Of a DNA stretch of 64,000 bases, positions 35,326-48,800 are shown one piece after another. The position numbers and the translations under genes are program-made. Each line of letters opens with the position of its first letter. Position 1 is the first letter of the stretch. The stretch is from the NCBI GenBank assembly GCA_021464245.1, contig JADCRB010000036.1:887717-951716 (forward strand). The letters run 5' to 3'. This DNA is from Carallia brachiata. Its lineage: Eukaryota > Streptophyta > Magnoliopsida > Malpighiales > Rhizophoraceae. The notes under the pieces were generated by a model. The model had not been told where the DNA came from. It saw only the letters and a list, made by a program, of their open reading frames with translations, and did no database searches.

Positions 35326-38300
35326 TATTTTTTTGTTTTGAACACTTCATTGCTCAAATTATATTATTGTCATTATATTGTGATTTGAGAAAAAGTAATT
35401 TTTTAAAAATTCATCAAACATATTTTAGTAGGTTGTTATTATTTTATGAATAACTATTATTTTTTTAACCCAATATAGAAAATGCTTTGAAATTTTACTT
35501 TTTTATTATAAAATCATTTTGAATTCTTGAAGTGGAGTTTTTAAAGTTGCTTTTGTTGCCCAGGTGATACCAAAATTATAAGACAAAAAATATATACGGT
35601 ATAAAAAATGTTATTAAATTTTTTAACAGCTTTAACCATTCTCTCACTAAATACGTCTCAAATTCTCAATCTCCCATTGTGAGTCATACATAAGTTATAT
35701 TTAATTGGATATCCATCATTTACACCAGTGTCGTTTTACATGTATCTTTTTCTTTTTCTTTTTTTTCTTGTAAAGAAATTTTTTTTTTTTTTTTTATGTC
35801 TCTTCTTGTTTGCTTTTATGGTGTTACCAGCACATGTTCATTCTAGGATTATTGTTCTGGGATTATCTAAGTTCTGAGAAAATCAAATAGAAGAGACAAC
35901 GTAGGTTCATTCTTTATGTTTTTATACCTTTTAGGCCCACCGATTTCTTTTGTTTGTTTTTTTGTATCTTTTGGTTTTTCATTTAACTTGCAGAATAGGT
36001 AACCAACTTAATTGAAATTGAATTTATTATACTCACATTTTAAGTAAGTATAAATAACATGCACCATCTTTTAAATAATAATTAATACAGTAATTGTAAT
36101 AACGCTAGTTTAAAATTGTTCCTGGACATGATCCGCCATGTTAAATACCTTTTACTGTTTTTCACGTTTCATAATAAGAGTGTTTCAAAAATTTGTGTCA
36201 AAATGAAATTTCTAGCCATTTAATTGGTCTATTCTTTTTAATTCATAAAAATGTTTGATTGTGTGAACGAAATTGTTAAAACTGAATAAGCCAAGTCAGC
36301 AACCACCAGTGAAAAGGATCAGACGCTAGCATCTAGTTTTCTGTTCAGTTATCTGGCTGCACTTCACACAAAATCTGAACCAAAATAAAAAATGTGCTTG
36401 GAAATGAGAAAAGTTCTTCCTGTTTTGCTACGGAATATCCCAAACTATATAATAAGCCAATAAATATTTTCTTTACCGTTCTTCATCCACCGGGAAATGA
36501 TCCAATTTCGCAAATTTTATTGGCCTACTTGCCTATGCACGAATCAATAGAAAGAGTGGACGTTACAAGAGGGAAACAGCAAAGCTTGCCAAATGCCTGA
36601 ACTCTATTTGTGCCTCCCACATGCTCAAATCTCTCGAACCTTATCTACCTTTTATTCTAAGTGTTATGCCAAACCCAATTTCTGAAAGGCCTAAAATTCA
36701 TGCCGAGATTTTTGGTTTTTCTTGAGCAATCTTGATTTTATTTTCTGAAATGTGCAAGCCCGGTATTGTGCCTGTAGAGCTAGAGTATATGGAATATGTG
36801 CATTTAATTAATTTGTCTGAATTCATTAAATCTCATGCGCACAGTTACATATCTGCTTTAGCATATATACTTGAGAATATTAGTATATGGTCTCAATATA
36901 TATAGTTGTTTGCGGTTGTCTCATTATCTATGGTATATAATTAATCAGGCTCTGAGCCTGTGATAATATGCTCTTTTTTTCTTTTTTTCTTTCTTGTTTG
37001 TTGCTGTCAAACTTGAAATATTCTTCACTGATGTTGAATAGATGTCCAGAGTTTAGGACAAGTATTCTAAACGTATACAGGCCACTCCCTTACTTCTGAC
37101 AACAAAAGGAGCATGCCAAAGTGTTACTTACAAACAAGAATATAACTTTGAAAATGTGAAAAAAAAAGGGGTCACCATTACTTTCTAGCCAAGATAATCT
37201 ATCTAGGTGTATGAAGCAAAGAATGACAAGACAAGATACAACACAACTTTATTTAATGTGTAAAGGTTGAGATTTGGGTGTCTGAGTCTCCCATACTGTG
37301 ACTTCTATTTGCTAGTTACATAAAATAAATGAACTGTGTCGATTACATCCTATATAAATCTCCATGGGACACTGTTTGGAGTGTTACAAGATTATTAAAA
37401 AAAAAAGTTTATGGAAAGAATATTTAATTAGAGAGGATTATTAGAACGTGAGTTTAAATTTCAGTTTTCCACCAAAAAAAAAAAGATGCAAATAGATCAG
37501 TAAAACGTGAAAAAAAATATATTTTGACATTTTCATAACTTATTGCAAAAATCTCTTTAGTTGCACATTTTGTTGTTTAGTTGTAAATACTAATTTGGGT
37601 AGGAACTTAAATTTCAAAAATAAAAGAAATATTTTTTATTTAACGGGACCTATATTCTGGATCTTTTTTGGCTAGATCTTTGGCCATAAAACAGCTCTAC
37701 AGAATTATGCATTTTTTAATTAATGCTTGCAAATTATCCATATTTGTATACGAGTACAATTAAAAACATCAGGACTTGAGAATCAACATAAAATGTTAAT
37801 GGACAAGGGATCTTCGGCCGGGCTAATTTCTACTCGGTGTCCAAAGTGTTGCACCTCAGTCTGAAGCACTTGCAACTGCCCAAGGGAGAAGCCATGATTC
37901 CACCACTACAGCGGGATAAGGACTTGTATTTCGGTCGTCTTTCCTCAATTTTTTTTCTTTAAAATCCATTTTCAAGCTTTTTCTTCTTTTTATTTTTTAT
38001 TTTTTTTATACATATAGTACAACGGTCCTACAATGTATAATATGAGTCTGCGTATGTCTCGAGTCTAATGGCTGGCACTGCACGCCTATGTAATACTAGT
38101 AACACCCTTCTATAGATGAATTCTAGCTTAGAAAAAATGTTTGACAGCACAAGCTTGTGCTTGATGAGGTAAAGAGACCAAAAAAGTATCACATTAGACA
38201 GAGAAGGTAGAGTTAGCAATATGTAAGTTGTAAATGCTCATAATTTAATACTTTTAAATTTTTGGTGAAGATGTGATATCAAGATTTATAACATTTCGTT

Positions 38301-38391
38301 ACACTTCTACAATACTCGTTAGCACAAAATATCATTATTATTTAAATTATTATTATATATATATTTTTTGTCATAACTCTCAATCTCCGCT
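35326..38391. other. AT-rich intergenic, no gene seen
   Basis: No supported gene or RNA. A 26-base AAGTTTATGG...GAGTTTAAATTTC patch at 37405-37465 resembles a worn SINE B-box region. Confidence 0.45.
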
Positions 38392-39355
38392 TGTGGGCAG
38401 AACGTGTTATTTCCATTTAAGGTAAGAAATTTTGTCTACTTAATTTTAAATTTGCTCTAGTGAAGGCCACATATGGGAGTTGGAATCCTTTTAATTTGGC
38501 GGCCCAAGGATCTCAGATCTCAAAGATAAATACTTCTTGGGGTAAGCAAGCAGCCTCACGTAAATGTCACGTTACACTTTTTCACATTACCGAATCTCAC
38601 TAACAATTAACTGGTAAGCCTTGGCCCACCATTCTACATGCATGCACCGCCAAAGGCACGCTTTGACTTCTGCAGGCCTTTGCTATTAGTGTCACTTTTA
38701 ATTATGATTATTTCACAATCATATTTACTTGACACCAACTGTCAATTTTTTTTTGGTCCCCGGCGAACATTTGTCATTTAGTCTCCTTATGGAGGAGCCA
38801 TCTTCTGATGCGAGATAATAAACATGTCTACCTCATGGCCTAATCGGAGCAAATTCTTGAAGCCCTTAAAGGGTCTAATCATCGTTGCTTCATTAATAGT
38901 GCCTTTAATCAAGTGGGTTGCAACTTTCATCTCAAATCCCATCTTTTGTATCTTATAACATGTTTGTCCACTCGATCAATTGGATCAAACAACATGCAAG
39001 CATAAGCACCTTTTGCTTTCTTTCAGCTTTTCATCAGCAAGGACATGGCTGTGTACTTGAAAGAAGGTTTCCGTCTTTCCTTTTTTTTTTTTTTTCCCCC
39101 AATGCATTCATTTTCTTTTTATACCTTTTAACTAGGTAATGCTATATTTATATTCAACAAGAATGGAGCACCTGTAGCGAGGCACTTGTATCTTTTTAAG
39201 ATTTAATGACTCTTGAAAGGTTGAAAGCGATTGCAACATCAGATTTGATGGCCGGGCAATTTTGTACTTGAAGAACCTCAGAAGGAATTTCCTCACTTTC
39301 CAAAAAATAATAATAATAATAATAATAAACTTAGAATGACTCTTTTTTTTGGGGG
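38392..39355 (+). repeat. Non-coding segmental duplication, copy 1
   Basis: Collinear with 43523-44570, 5.1 kb away. Shared blocks include GTGAAGGCCACAT, ACCATTCTACATGCA, TATGATTATTTCACAATCAT, CTACCTCATGGCCTAAT, GGAGCAAATTCTTGAA, GGTCTAATCATCGTTGCTT and TTTCAGCTTTTCAT. There are many substitutions and indels. No open reading frame is shared, so the conserved content is non-coding, perhaps promoter-like. Confidence 0.85.
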
Positions 39356-39774
39356 TCTACAAAGAGGGTGTAAACACCAACGGGGGAGGGGGATTTTTTT
39401 TTTTTTTTTTATATATCATAAAGCTGCTGTTGAGTTGATTAGTGAAAAAAAACTATGCAGAGAGTTAAATTAAACACTCTTCTAATGTTGATAATTTTTT
39501 TTTTGGTCTGCTTTAGGATTCTTGATTAACATGTGACCTATGTTCTGCACATATATTAAAGAGTAAGGAAAGCAAAAAAAAATATCAAGAGTGTATATCA
39601 AACATTGTTTTAAATATTAACAATACTATTTGTAAGCACAACAAATTTTGAATATAAAAAAATAAAATCTCTATAATGTTCGTCTTATTTATGAATTACT
39701 GGTCAACAATATAATTAATAAAAGAGTTCTCAAAAGGTTTATAACAAAAAACGGACTACTCGTAAAAAAAACGT

Positions 39775-39866
39775 AATCAAAATATAATAATAGAATTATA
39801 CTATACTTTATATTTATGCAAATTAGTATAATTTCATGTAAATCACGACCTTATATATATTGGTTA
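39775..39866 (+). repeat. Dispersed repeat, copy 1 of 2
   Basis: Matches 41440-41525 in the same orientation: TACTATACTT, ATGCAAATTA, TATAATTTCATG and TATATATATTG are in the same order with scattered substitutions. Confidence 0.7.
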
Positions 39867-41439
39867 AATGAAAAGTACAACAGATGACTTTCGTCCTTGA
39901 CTGCCAGGTTTAATGAGCAATATTTACGTTGAACTTTTGTTTTTCTAAAAAAATTGGTCATATCGATAGGCGTTAGTATGGATGGTAAGGTTCGTCATCA
40001 ATTAATCAGTTTAAATTATGAAAATATAGTCATGTTAAATAATTACTGAAAGATTTTTATCATATTTTAAAATTTTATTTGGATCAATATAAATTAATCA
40101 GTTTAATAAATTAAATATTACACAATTTTAGAAAAAAAAAAAAGAAGAAAAGGGCCATAGTCGATAGATTACGGAAAATCGAAATCCAATTCATAGTCTT
40201 TTTCTGATTGTAAAGGGACCCACCTATTACATGTTGAAGTTGAAGAAAAAAACACAAAAAGGTTTAACTTTAGAAAGACAGAAGGGTGATACATACAGTT
40301 GTAGTTTAATTAGATTTGGATTAATCGACCTTAAAATTAAATATTTCGTATGCAAATATCAATTGGAATAAATTAACTTATAAGCAAAAAAAAAAAGAAA
40401 AGAAAAGTAACACACAGGTAACATAAAATTCTCGGTTCAGGAAAAAAGGTGACATAAAATTCAAAAGTTATCTCCTTCATTCTCCAACATCTAAGCAATC
40501 AAACATAAACATATTAATGTTAAACTTCAAATTCATTCAACAAAAGAAAGAAAAACTCCATCCCAAATGATTGTTTATATGATGATTCAGTACATTTCTA
40601 TATAGTTGATTAAATTTTAAATTTCCATTTCAACAGTTTCATTGGCACGTACGCTTCGTGGCTTCACTCCAATATTGAGTTTGAAGGATGTTGTCACAAT
40701 TGCCTGACAGACTTAAGATTCAACAATTATTATATGGGCTGTAACGGAGTTATACTCGGATCCATCAATTCTTGAGTAATGGGTCCTCCTCATAAGGGAG
40801 ATTGAATGAGGACGTCAACGATTAACCCGTAATCTCGACCCATAAGTGCGATAATGTATATATTAATAATTCACTTTTTTGTTCTAAAAAAAAAAACAAA
40901 AGAAAGAAATCTTACACAAAATTTGTCATTGTTCTTCCTTTCTCGACATCCATACACAATCGAATTTAAATAATTTCAAATTTTGATCACTTTGATTCTA
41001 ATAGAATTGAACCAAAAAACAACATAGAGCAAAAATCTCCAACTACTTTTTCCCTCAAAAATTCTCCGCAACCAAACAAATAAGTTCCAATAGAGAAAGA
41101 AGAAGCAAGATCAAGAAGACATTGCTTCAGCAAGAAAAGTGCCATTAGGAGTCAAGAACTAAGCGGCTAATTAACTTCGCGCATCAATCTTAAGAGCGTC
41201 AAGAGTGTTTCCAGCCATGGCCTCCTGAGCCCACGCGTCGCTGTCATTAAAGAGAACCGCTGTGTCAAAAGCCACATTAACCCAAGTGAAAAGCCTTGAC
41301 TCCATAATAAGGAAGGATTCTCTCCACGTTTATAACCCAAGGAAAGGACTTCTCGCCAAAAAAAAAAAAAAAACAAATATTTGTAATCAAGATATTACTT
41401 AAAAAAGGACTTCTTGCAAAAAAAATAAAATAAATTGTA

Positions 41440-41525
41440 ATCAAGATACAATGATAGCGTTACACTATACTTCACATTCATGCAAATTACTATAATTTCA
41501 TGCAAGCCATGACACTATATATATT
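41440..41525 (+). repeat. Dispersed repeat, copy 2 of 2
   Basis: Partner of 39775-39866. A preceding GTAATCAAGATA-like stretch is also shared with sequence just before copy 1. Confidence 0.7.
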
Positions 41526-42061
41526 GATGTTTTTAGCCATCAAATTATGCATTGATGTTTTTAGCAATCAAAGTACATTGTGGCATGATTAAATCATAGA
41601 TAAAAATACAAGGAAGAAGAAATACAAACAACAAACACGAGAATCTCTTAATAAGTTATTTTACCTGTTCAAACTCTTTAGAAATAATGAATTTCTATTA
41701 TTCTAGAGTAAAGCTGACTTTCTAAAGACACAATATCATAGTTATAGAGACAGGGAGAAGAACCTAAATCAGTCATTAATTCTCTGAAAATAATAATAAC
41801 TAATCTCATTGATTTTCTTATTTTAGGAGTAATTTTTTTGTCTTGTTTATTAAAACATAAAGGGAAATTTAAATGAAAATTTATGACTAATTTTTTTTCC
41901 TTTTAAGTAAATAGAAAGGAAATTTAAGAGTAGTTTTCTTTTCCTTTTTTTGCCTTTTATGGGAGAAGCCACCACATATGCTATAGCTCAATTTGTACAT
42001 ATGCTTAGATTTTCTTAAAATGCATATATGAGGACGATGGAGCTATTGCTCTTGTCTCTAT

Positions 42062-42990
42062 AAATCAAGGTTGTTAGAATCAGACCAATTATCGAATCAA
42101 AAATATTAGTGGGTTAAGGTTCAACCAGTATTCGAATTGATATTTAATTAAAAAAAAAAATATAAAGGTAATTAAACAGATAATAATTATAGATAATAAT
42201 TAAATATTAATTTTTTTAATTTTAAGGACTAAATTAAAATTTTTTATCCAATTTAGGTTAAATTGAATTTTTAATTATATTTAATATTTAAATTATAGTT
42301 TAAATAATATTTAAGATCACATTATAATTTATAAATTTTAAAATAGTACATGGACTGTTCGGTGGAGAGTTTTAGAGGAGAAAAAAAGAGCTAAAGTCTC
42401 TCAAAAAACAGGAAATATGTGAACTTAGAGCAAAGTGGTGTTGTTTATAGAATTGAATAAACTTTTTATGTTTTTTTAAAAAAGAAAATATATAAACTAA
42501 ACATAAACCTAAACCTAAATTCTAATCTTTCCACTTTATCCTTCATGTAGCGCGCCGCAACCCACCAAAAGTCTAAAACCAATTCGTTTCCTTCTTCTTT
42601 GCTGCGTCTTCTACCTACAACAACGGCATCAACAGCAACGCCATTTTCTAGTGCTTCACCTCCACCAAAATATCTTCTACTCTTTTCTATTTTTTCGTTC
42701 TTCTTTGCTGTTGTCTTTTGCCTACAGCGCTGGTGCCATCGATTCCTCTCTCTGCCACCAAAAGTTGATGCGCCATCCTCTTCCTTCTGCTCTGATTCTC
42801 TTCTTTTCTTGGCTTGATTTCTGCTTCCATGGCCAGTGCATACCCAGCCGGCAGACCGGTCAAAACTCAGATCGATTCATCGGTCGAATCGGTCAGGTGA
42901 CCGGTTTTTTACCGGTTCATTCAATCTTGAGTTTTAGGTCAACATCAGACCGAACTTAGAATCGACTGATTAAACTTGTCGATCCAGTTC
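42062..42990. mobile_element. CCGGTT-rich non-autonomous transposon-like region
   Basis: The left end has GTTAGAATCAGACCAATTAT and GGTTCAACCAGTATTCGAA. The right end has repeated CCGGTTTTTTACCGGTTCA, CGGTCGAATCGGTC and CAGACCGAAC, all typical of a common plant non-autonomous family with ACCGGTTCAACCGG subterminal repeats. A CT-rich, GC-richer middle (42545-42800) may be captured sequence. The termini and target duplication are not resolved. Confidence 0.4.
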
Positions 42991-43522
42991 GAATTTAATA
43001 ATATTACAGTAAACAACTGCATGCCCAAAAATTCAGGTCAAAAGAAAGGACAAAAATTGTAAGCTCTATCTAGCGAAATTTGGTCTGTACTTCTCTTTTT
43101 GTTGTTTATTTCCTAAAAGTGAAAAAGATAATTTAATATATATTTTATTTTAAAATACATAGCGAAACATAAAAGCTCACCCAGCAGAGCAAATCAAATT
43201 TAAGAAGATACGCAAAACTGGTAATCTGCAACACTCGCAAATAGGCCTTCTTTTTTGTTTTTTTTGGTAGAACGAATAGCCGTTCCATTTTTGGCTAACA
43301 AGTCACGATTCCATGAGCACTAGACAGGGCGCAGATAGTTGATAACTTGTGTTTTAATTCTCGGGTCTGAAGTTTAAATTCTAAATCTAGCGTTCACTCT
43401 TTCTCTCCTTTTACCGTTAGACTACTAATTTCAATGAAAGAAAAGTCAAGATTCCATACATTAGCACAAATTGTTAGTCTTCAAATTATTTTTCTACCAG
43501 AAGCCTCAACTGTGCAAACTTT

Positions 43523-44570
43523 CCTCCGCTTATGAGTGGAGCATGTCATGTCCATCTAATTAAGGTAAGAAATTTCAGCAATTTAATTTTAGTTTTTTCT
43601 GGTGAAGGCCACATGTGGGAAGCTGGAAATCCTTTTAAATTGGCGGATAAAGAATCTCAAAGATAATGCTCCTTCCAGTAAGCAAATAAAGCCACGCTAC
43701 CCTTTTCACCTGACTGAATCACTAATTAATAAAGCATTGGGGCACCATTCTACATGCACCACCACAGGCACCTATTGGTTTCGGTAGGAATTCTCTATTA
43801 GCGTCACTTTTTAGCTATGATTATTTCACAATCATGTTTGGTCGCCGGCGAACGTTTGTCGCTTAGTCCTAATGGATCGAGGTGAGCCATATCTAACTGT
43901 GATGATATATACGCACGTCTACTACCTCATGGCCTAATTAATTGGAGCAAATTCTTGAAACCCCTTAAAGGTCTAATCATCGTTGCTTTTATCATGGATT
44001 CTTAGCATGTTAATCCACTCAATGACTTTGGATCCAATAACACGCAAGGCACAAGTACCTTATGCTTTATTTCAGCTTTTCATTTGCAAGGATATGATTG
44101 TATACGTACTTGAAACGTGGTATTCTGGTATTCTCTTCCCTTTTATATCAGTTTGCACTCTAGTTAATGCGTAACAAGATATTATATCCAACGAAGAATG
44201 GAGCAGCCGTATAGAGGATGCGTACCTTTTCTAATTTTTTTAATTAATACATTTTTTATTCATTAAGAAATTTATTGGGACCATAAACTATAAAATAGAA
44301 TACAATGAGAATAGTTTTCTCTATCTATAAATCTCACAATTTCCTTTCTAAAATTTTAAACTAAGACTTCTAAAATAAAAGTATGAATTCTAATTATTGA
44401 AGCGTTCCATGAGGTTCTTTTTTAATTATTATTTTTTTTAGATGATCTTTTTTAATTAATCTTGAAAGGCTGAAAGCCTGGCAATGTTAGAATTTGATGG
44501 TCCTTAGAATGAATTTCACGACGGTCCAAAAAAACCGTATTTAGAATGGGTATATTTTTTTGATCAATTA
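43523..44570 (+). repeat. Non-coding segmental duplication, copy 2
   Basis: Partner of 38392-39355. The collinear match is interrupted at 44249-44447 by a SINE-like insertion absent from copy 1, which gives a relative date: duplication first, insertion later. Confidence 0.85.
44236..44460 (-). mobile_element. SINE-like insertion with 13-bp target duplication
   Basis: The sequence between two direct copies of TTTTTTAATTAAT (44236-44248 and 44448-44460) is absent from the other duplicate segment, so insertion is shown directly. On the minus strand it has a B-box-like AGTCTTAGTTTAAAATTTTAG and resembles 45610-45775. A variable-length target duplication and a tRNA-like box fit a worn SINE. Confidence 0.6.
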
Positions 44571-45609
44571 GAATATGGGTGTATATTAATATAAGTTAAG
44601 AAATAGGAAAAAATCCGGAAGCCACAAAGCCACACCAAGGCCATACATAGTAACATTCACTCGAGATCCAATATTGCGCTGCATGTGACTTACCATTTTA
44701 GGCCGCACAAGTAACCCACAAATTCTCCTTCATTACGATTTATTTTTTTTAAAAAAAATTATGAAAGAATTTCAGGAATACTAGCTAGCTTTTTTTTTTT
44801 TCAATCCTCAATTCATATATATATATTTTTGAGAATAATCCTCAATTCATAGTTAATTATTAGAATGCGTCGCATTATACTTCCATTATTGATTTTCCAA
44901 AGGGAAGCAAAGGAATGATCAATTTATGAAAGGGGGAAAAAGAGAGATTATTTTGTTCACGGATCGGTGATTGAATGGGTTTGCAACTGGGCCGCTGGCT
45001 TGCAGAGGAAATTAATGATACAAAAGTATAAACATAATAAATAAATGTCCTCTTACATCGATATTGAGCCAGAGCCGAATACTATAGAGCTCACATTACA
45101 TTTAGGCCCACAATTCTAAGGCCCTGAGTGAGTTTTTTTTTTTTTTTTTTTTTCTAATTGTAATGAAGTCCTTCACAATGGTAGACCAAAAAAGAAGTCG
45201 TTCACAATGTACCCAACAAAAAAACAGAGGAGCCCTCCAGAAGTATGGCTCGTCTTGCGCTGACGCTTATTGGTGGGCCCAAAGCGCTCATATTTGAATA
45301 ACCAAATGGCCATCCTACGGTTGTTCTTTGTGTGAAGAAATTCGTAGGATTACTCATGACCAAAAAAAAAAAATTCGTACGATTACGAAAATATCATGTA
45401 TAAAGTAAATGTTGATCCTTTTTTTTTCAATTTTTTTGGTGAGCGGTTTACTGAATTCGGTAACGAGAAAAGACCTATTCAAAAAGTGAATGAAAATGAA
45501 CCGTGTATATTGCCACTCTGACTTAAAAAGTAGATTTTTGGGGGGGGGGGGGGTGGTACTGTTTCGAATGATCAATAAGACAACTCCTTTTCATGTTCTC
45601 TCTCTTTTT

Positions 45610-45775
45610 TTTTTACTATTAAGAGACTTATTGGACCATGAACTTTACAATTGAGATAACTCTTTCTTTTGATAAATCTCACAATTCCCTTTTTAGGATT
45701 TAAACTAAAAACTTTTAAAATAAAAATATGAATTCTAACTATTAGAATGTTCCGTAAAGGACTCTTTTTCCTATT
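45610..45775 (-). mobile_element. Second SINE-like copy
   Basis: On the minus strand it matches 44249-44447: AGAATTCATA, TTTTATTTTA, AGTTTAAATCCTA (a GGTTCRAATCC-like B box), GGAATTGTGAGATTTAT, TTCATGGTCCAATAA and TCTCTTAAT are in the same order. No clear target duplication. Confidence 0.5.

Positions 45776-45778
<3 letters not shown>

Positions 45779-45808
<30 letters not shown>
45779..45808. repeat. (AG)n microsatellite
   Basis: An uninterrupted AG dinucleotide run of about 30 bases. Confidence 0.95.
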
Positions 45809-45809
<1 letters not shown>

Positions 45810-48800
45810 GCCCATGGGCTGGTCCAGCTGGTGCAGAATTAGTACTAAAACAGATGGGTCACCTTTACACTGTTAGAGATGGCCCATCTTATGTGGTCCA
45901 AGTCACCTTTGGCATGATGTTCCCTTGCCACTTTAGAAAGGTAAACCATCACAGAAATTGACCTCTAGCGTTTAGCCGTCACTCATTAGTCACACGGTTT
46001 TCAGTTTTAAGAGCTGCCCATCAAGTGAAAGTTGCAATCCCTTTGTGCTTTTCAGTACACATAGAAGACGTAAATAAAATGTGACAGTCAGCATAGCTAC
46101 ATAAAAATTAAAAAAAAAGAAAAGAAAAACAAGTGACAGTGAAGAGAGAAGAATTAAATGATGTAATGGGCTTGGACGGAGCAGCTCATGTAAACAAAAA
46201 CATGTAGGATGCCACTCCCCTCAGTATGAAATTGGGAATCATCGTTGTACATCAATAAAAACAACAACAACTAAACAACAGAGACGGTGTTTTGTAAAGG
46301 AATCAAAGGCCACCTACCCTTCTCTCTCAAAGTCATTATTTCAGTGCCCAACAAGTTGACACATGGGGACTCCTCTTTTTTCAATTCAAGTAATTTACCA
46401 ATTTAACTGCATTTAGAACGTGTGTTATTTGCCAATCTGCCGCTGGGTACAAAAAGTTATATCAACATTCAAGATGAAAGCTACATCCAAGGAAAAAGAA
46501 AGATGGCAATAAAAAAGAAAAGGTAAACCCAACATTTCATTTTCTTCCCCCTTTTCGTTATGTTATTGTATATTGTTAATTGAATAGGCTAGCATGCCAT
46601 ATGGGGAAAGCGAATTTCTAGTTTGAGTCCTCTTGCCCACCAAGGAAACTTGACCTAATTGATGTTTCACTGTGGAACATATATCAAAATGTTTGACATG
46701 TATCAAGCTTATTTTAATATTGTTTCGTCAATGATGCAAAGAAACACAGCAGGAGACTGACTGAAAGATATAAGGCATTTTCTTGATAGTGAAGTAAATA
46801 ACACAATATACAAGGTTGTCTAGGCTTTCTGAGGCACTAAGCCCTCCAAAACAAACACCCCAGTATCCAATCTTGATTAGAAAGAAGCTAACCATAAATC
46901 AATAACAATATTATTAGAATAGGATCTTCACTAGAGATGAATGTTACGGGTGCCGCCTGCTCTATATTCTATACTATACTTTTTTCTTAAGCGTTATTAT
47001 GTTATCAGAGGATTCAACTAAAATTTAATTGAAATAATATCATAGTAATATTATTTGTCTTATATATTACATGAGACAATAAAATAATATCATATTTATA
47101 TAATTTTAAATAAATTTTAAATAAATTTGACAAACTATTTTTTTTCCACTTTTTTTATATGTTGATAAGTATAAGTTTGACTACATTACAATAATTTATC
47201 CGTCATCATCATCATAGCCAAAAACTTCAATTGTCACAATCCAACCCTTTTTGGACATGGCAGGCTACTCGGTCTCTCTCTCTCCCCAGTACCAGTTTTC
47301 TTCTTTTTAAGCTCTCTCTCTCTACTCTAGTAAAGGAAGTTCAACCTTTAAAGCAGCAAAGTTCATAATTACAAATAAAGGGAAACCAATATATACAGTA
47401 GCTATTATCACAAGAAGAATTAGGCACAGCCCTTGGTCCACCGATTTGACGGGTAAGCAATGAGGTTTACATAATTCATTGCCTTATGGTGGAGGGGATG
47501 ACGAAGTCAAAGCTGAGAATTGTAGGTGACCCTTTGTCCCGCCTAACAGAGTTGTGGAGACTGCAACGCCACGTCCACCATATAAAGAAGTTTTTGAGGC
47601 TATATCAGTTGGGCAATCAAAGCACATTTTCTTGCCACCAAATACCAATGTTTGAAAATCACAACAATACCAAGTTTAATTATTTCTTAAAATAGCAAGA
47701 CATAAATTCGTAATATTAAAAAAAGAAATACTAAATATTAATATTTAAATAATAACAAAATAGTAATAAAATAATATATATTATTATATGATTGAAATTT
47801 AAAAAAAATTTAAATAATATTAAATAAATTACGTGATTATTTTATTATTATTTAAGTTTAAATTACATAATGAAACTCTGAAAAAAAAAAAGCAAGAATA
47901 TGTGAGTAAGAAAGAAATAAATCTTTCAAGGGCTACGTTTGTTGATTTTTCTTATGAACAAAAAAAAAAAAGGAACTTACCGTTTTATATCCATAGATGT
48001 GCCAGAGGGGGCTTGAATTATCAAAATACACTGTTATAGACTAAATTTTCTTGAGGATAGATATTCTTTATCTCACAATTTAAGCACAATTTTATAATTA
48101 ACTTAATTCTTTGGTTATTCCCAATCGTCTAGATTGAACAAAACACAGACCTTTAACATTACTAAACTAACATGTGTACGACATGAATAAGAGGATGAGT
48201 CCAGGAGCATCTATTCTTTGTTTGCATTCGTCCGAATGTGTTTGGGCACTAGATTCCGCACAAGAGTGGAATCATAAGAAGTATTTGATGCTAACGGAGT
48301 AGTATTTTGCAAAAGAAAGCCCCAACATCAGTGCTATTAATCACAAAATAAAGAGGAAGACGGATATCGCTGACTGTGTAATCATATATATATATATAAT
48401 TGCTAAGGCATCGCATTAACCAAAACCCAGGTAGATTACTGAAGGGATTCAATGATTTCTTCGGGTAATACGTGAATTATTGTGATTAGAAATGGCCAAA
48501 ATGACCAAACAATAATTGGAGACATGATTTAAATGCAACCAAGCCAAACGTCCAACGGCTTTTGTTGGATTGTACCATTTGTACGCTTAATTTATTGGGC
48601 AATGGCCAAAAGAACCTAACATAAGAAATTTTGTTTTTGAAAAAAGGCTCCTGGCTGCCGCTGGCTTTTGACTCCAAGTCTCCAAGCATGCACCAGCTAG
48701 CTCAAAAGGCTCGTACAAGACAAGAAACAAATTTCTAAATAGATACTCTAAATATAAAGGACTTTTATTTATTTCAATATATATAGACTATAGATTGAAC

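Larger units (their letters stand above)
39356..43522. other. AT-rich intergenic with repeats between the two duplicate segments
   Basis: Contains the 39775/41440 repeat pair and a CCGGTT-rich transposon-like stretch (42062-42990). A GC-richer patch at 41160-41300 has a 39-codon minus-strand frame beginning MESRLFTWVNVAF that I cannot assign. No complete gene is supported. Confidence 0.45.

Noticed and set aside
41167..41376. 69-codon minus-strand frame, and an alternative frame MESRLFTWVNVAFDTAVLFN
   Set aside because: Short, single-exon, no domain I can name; faint resemblance to a pectinesterase-inhibitor tail is not enough.
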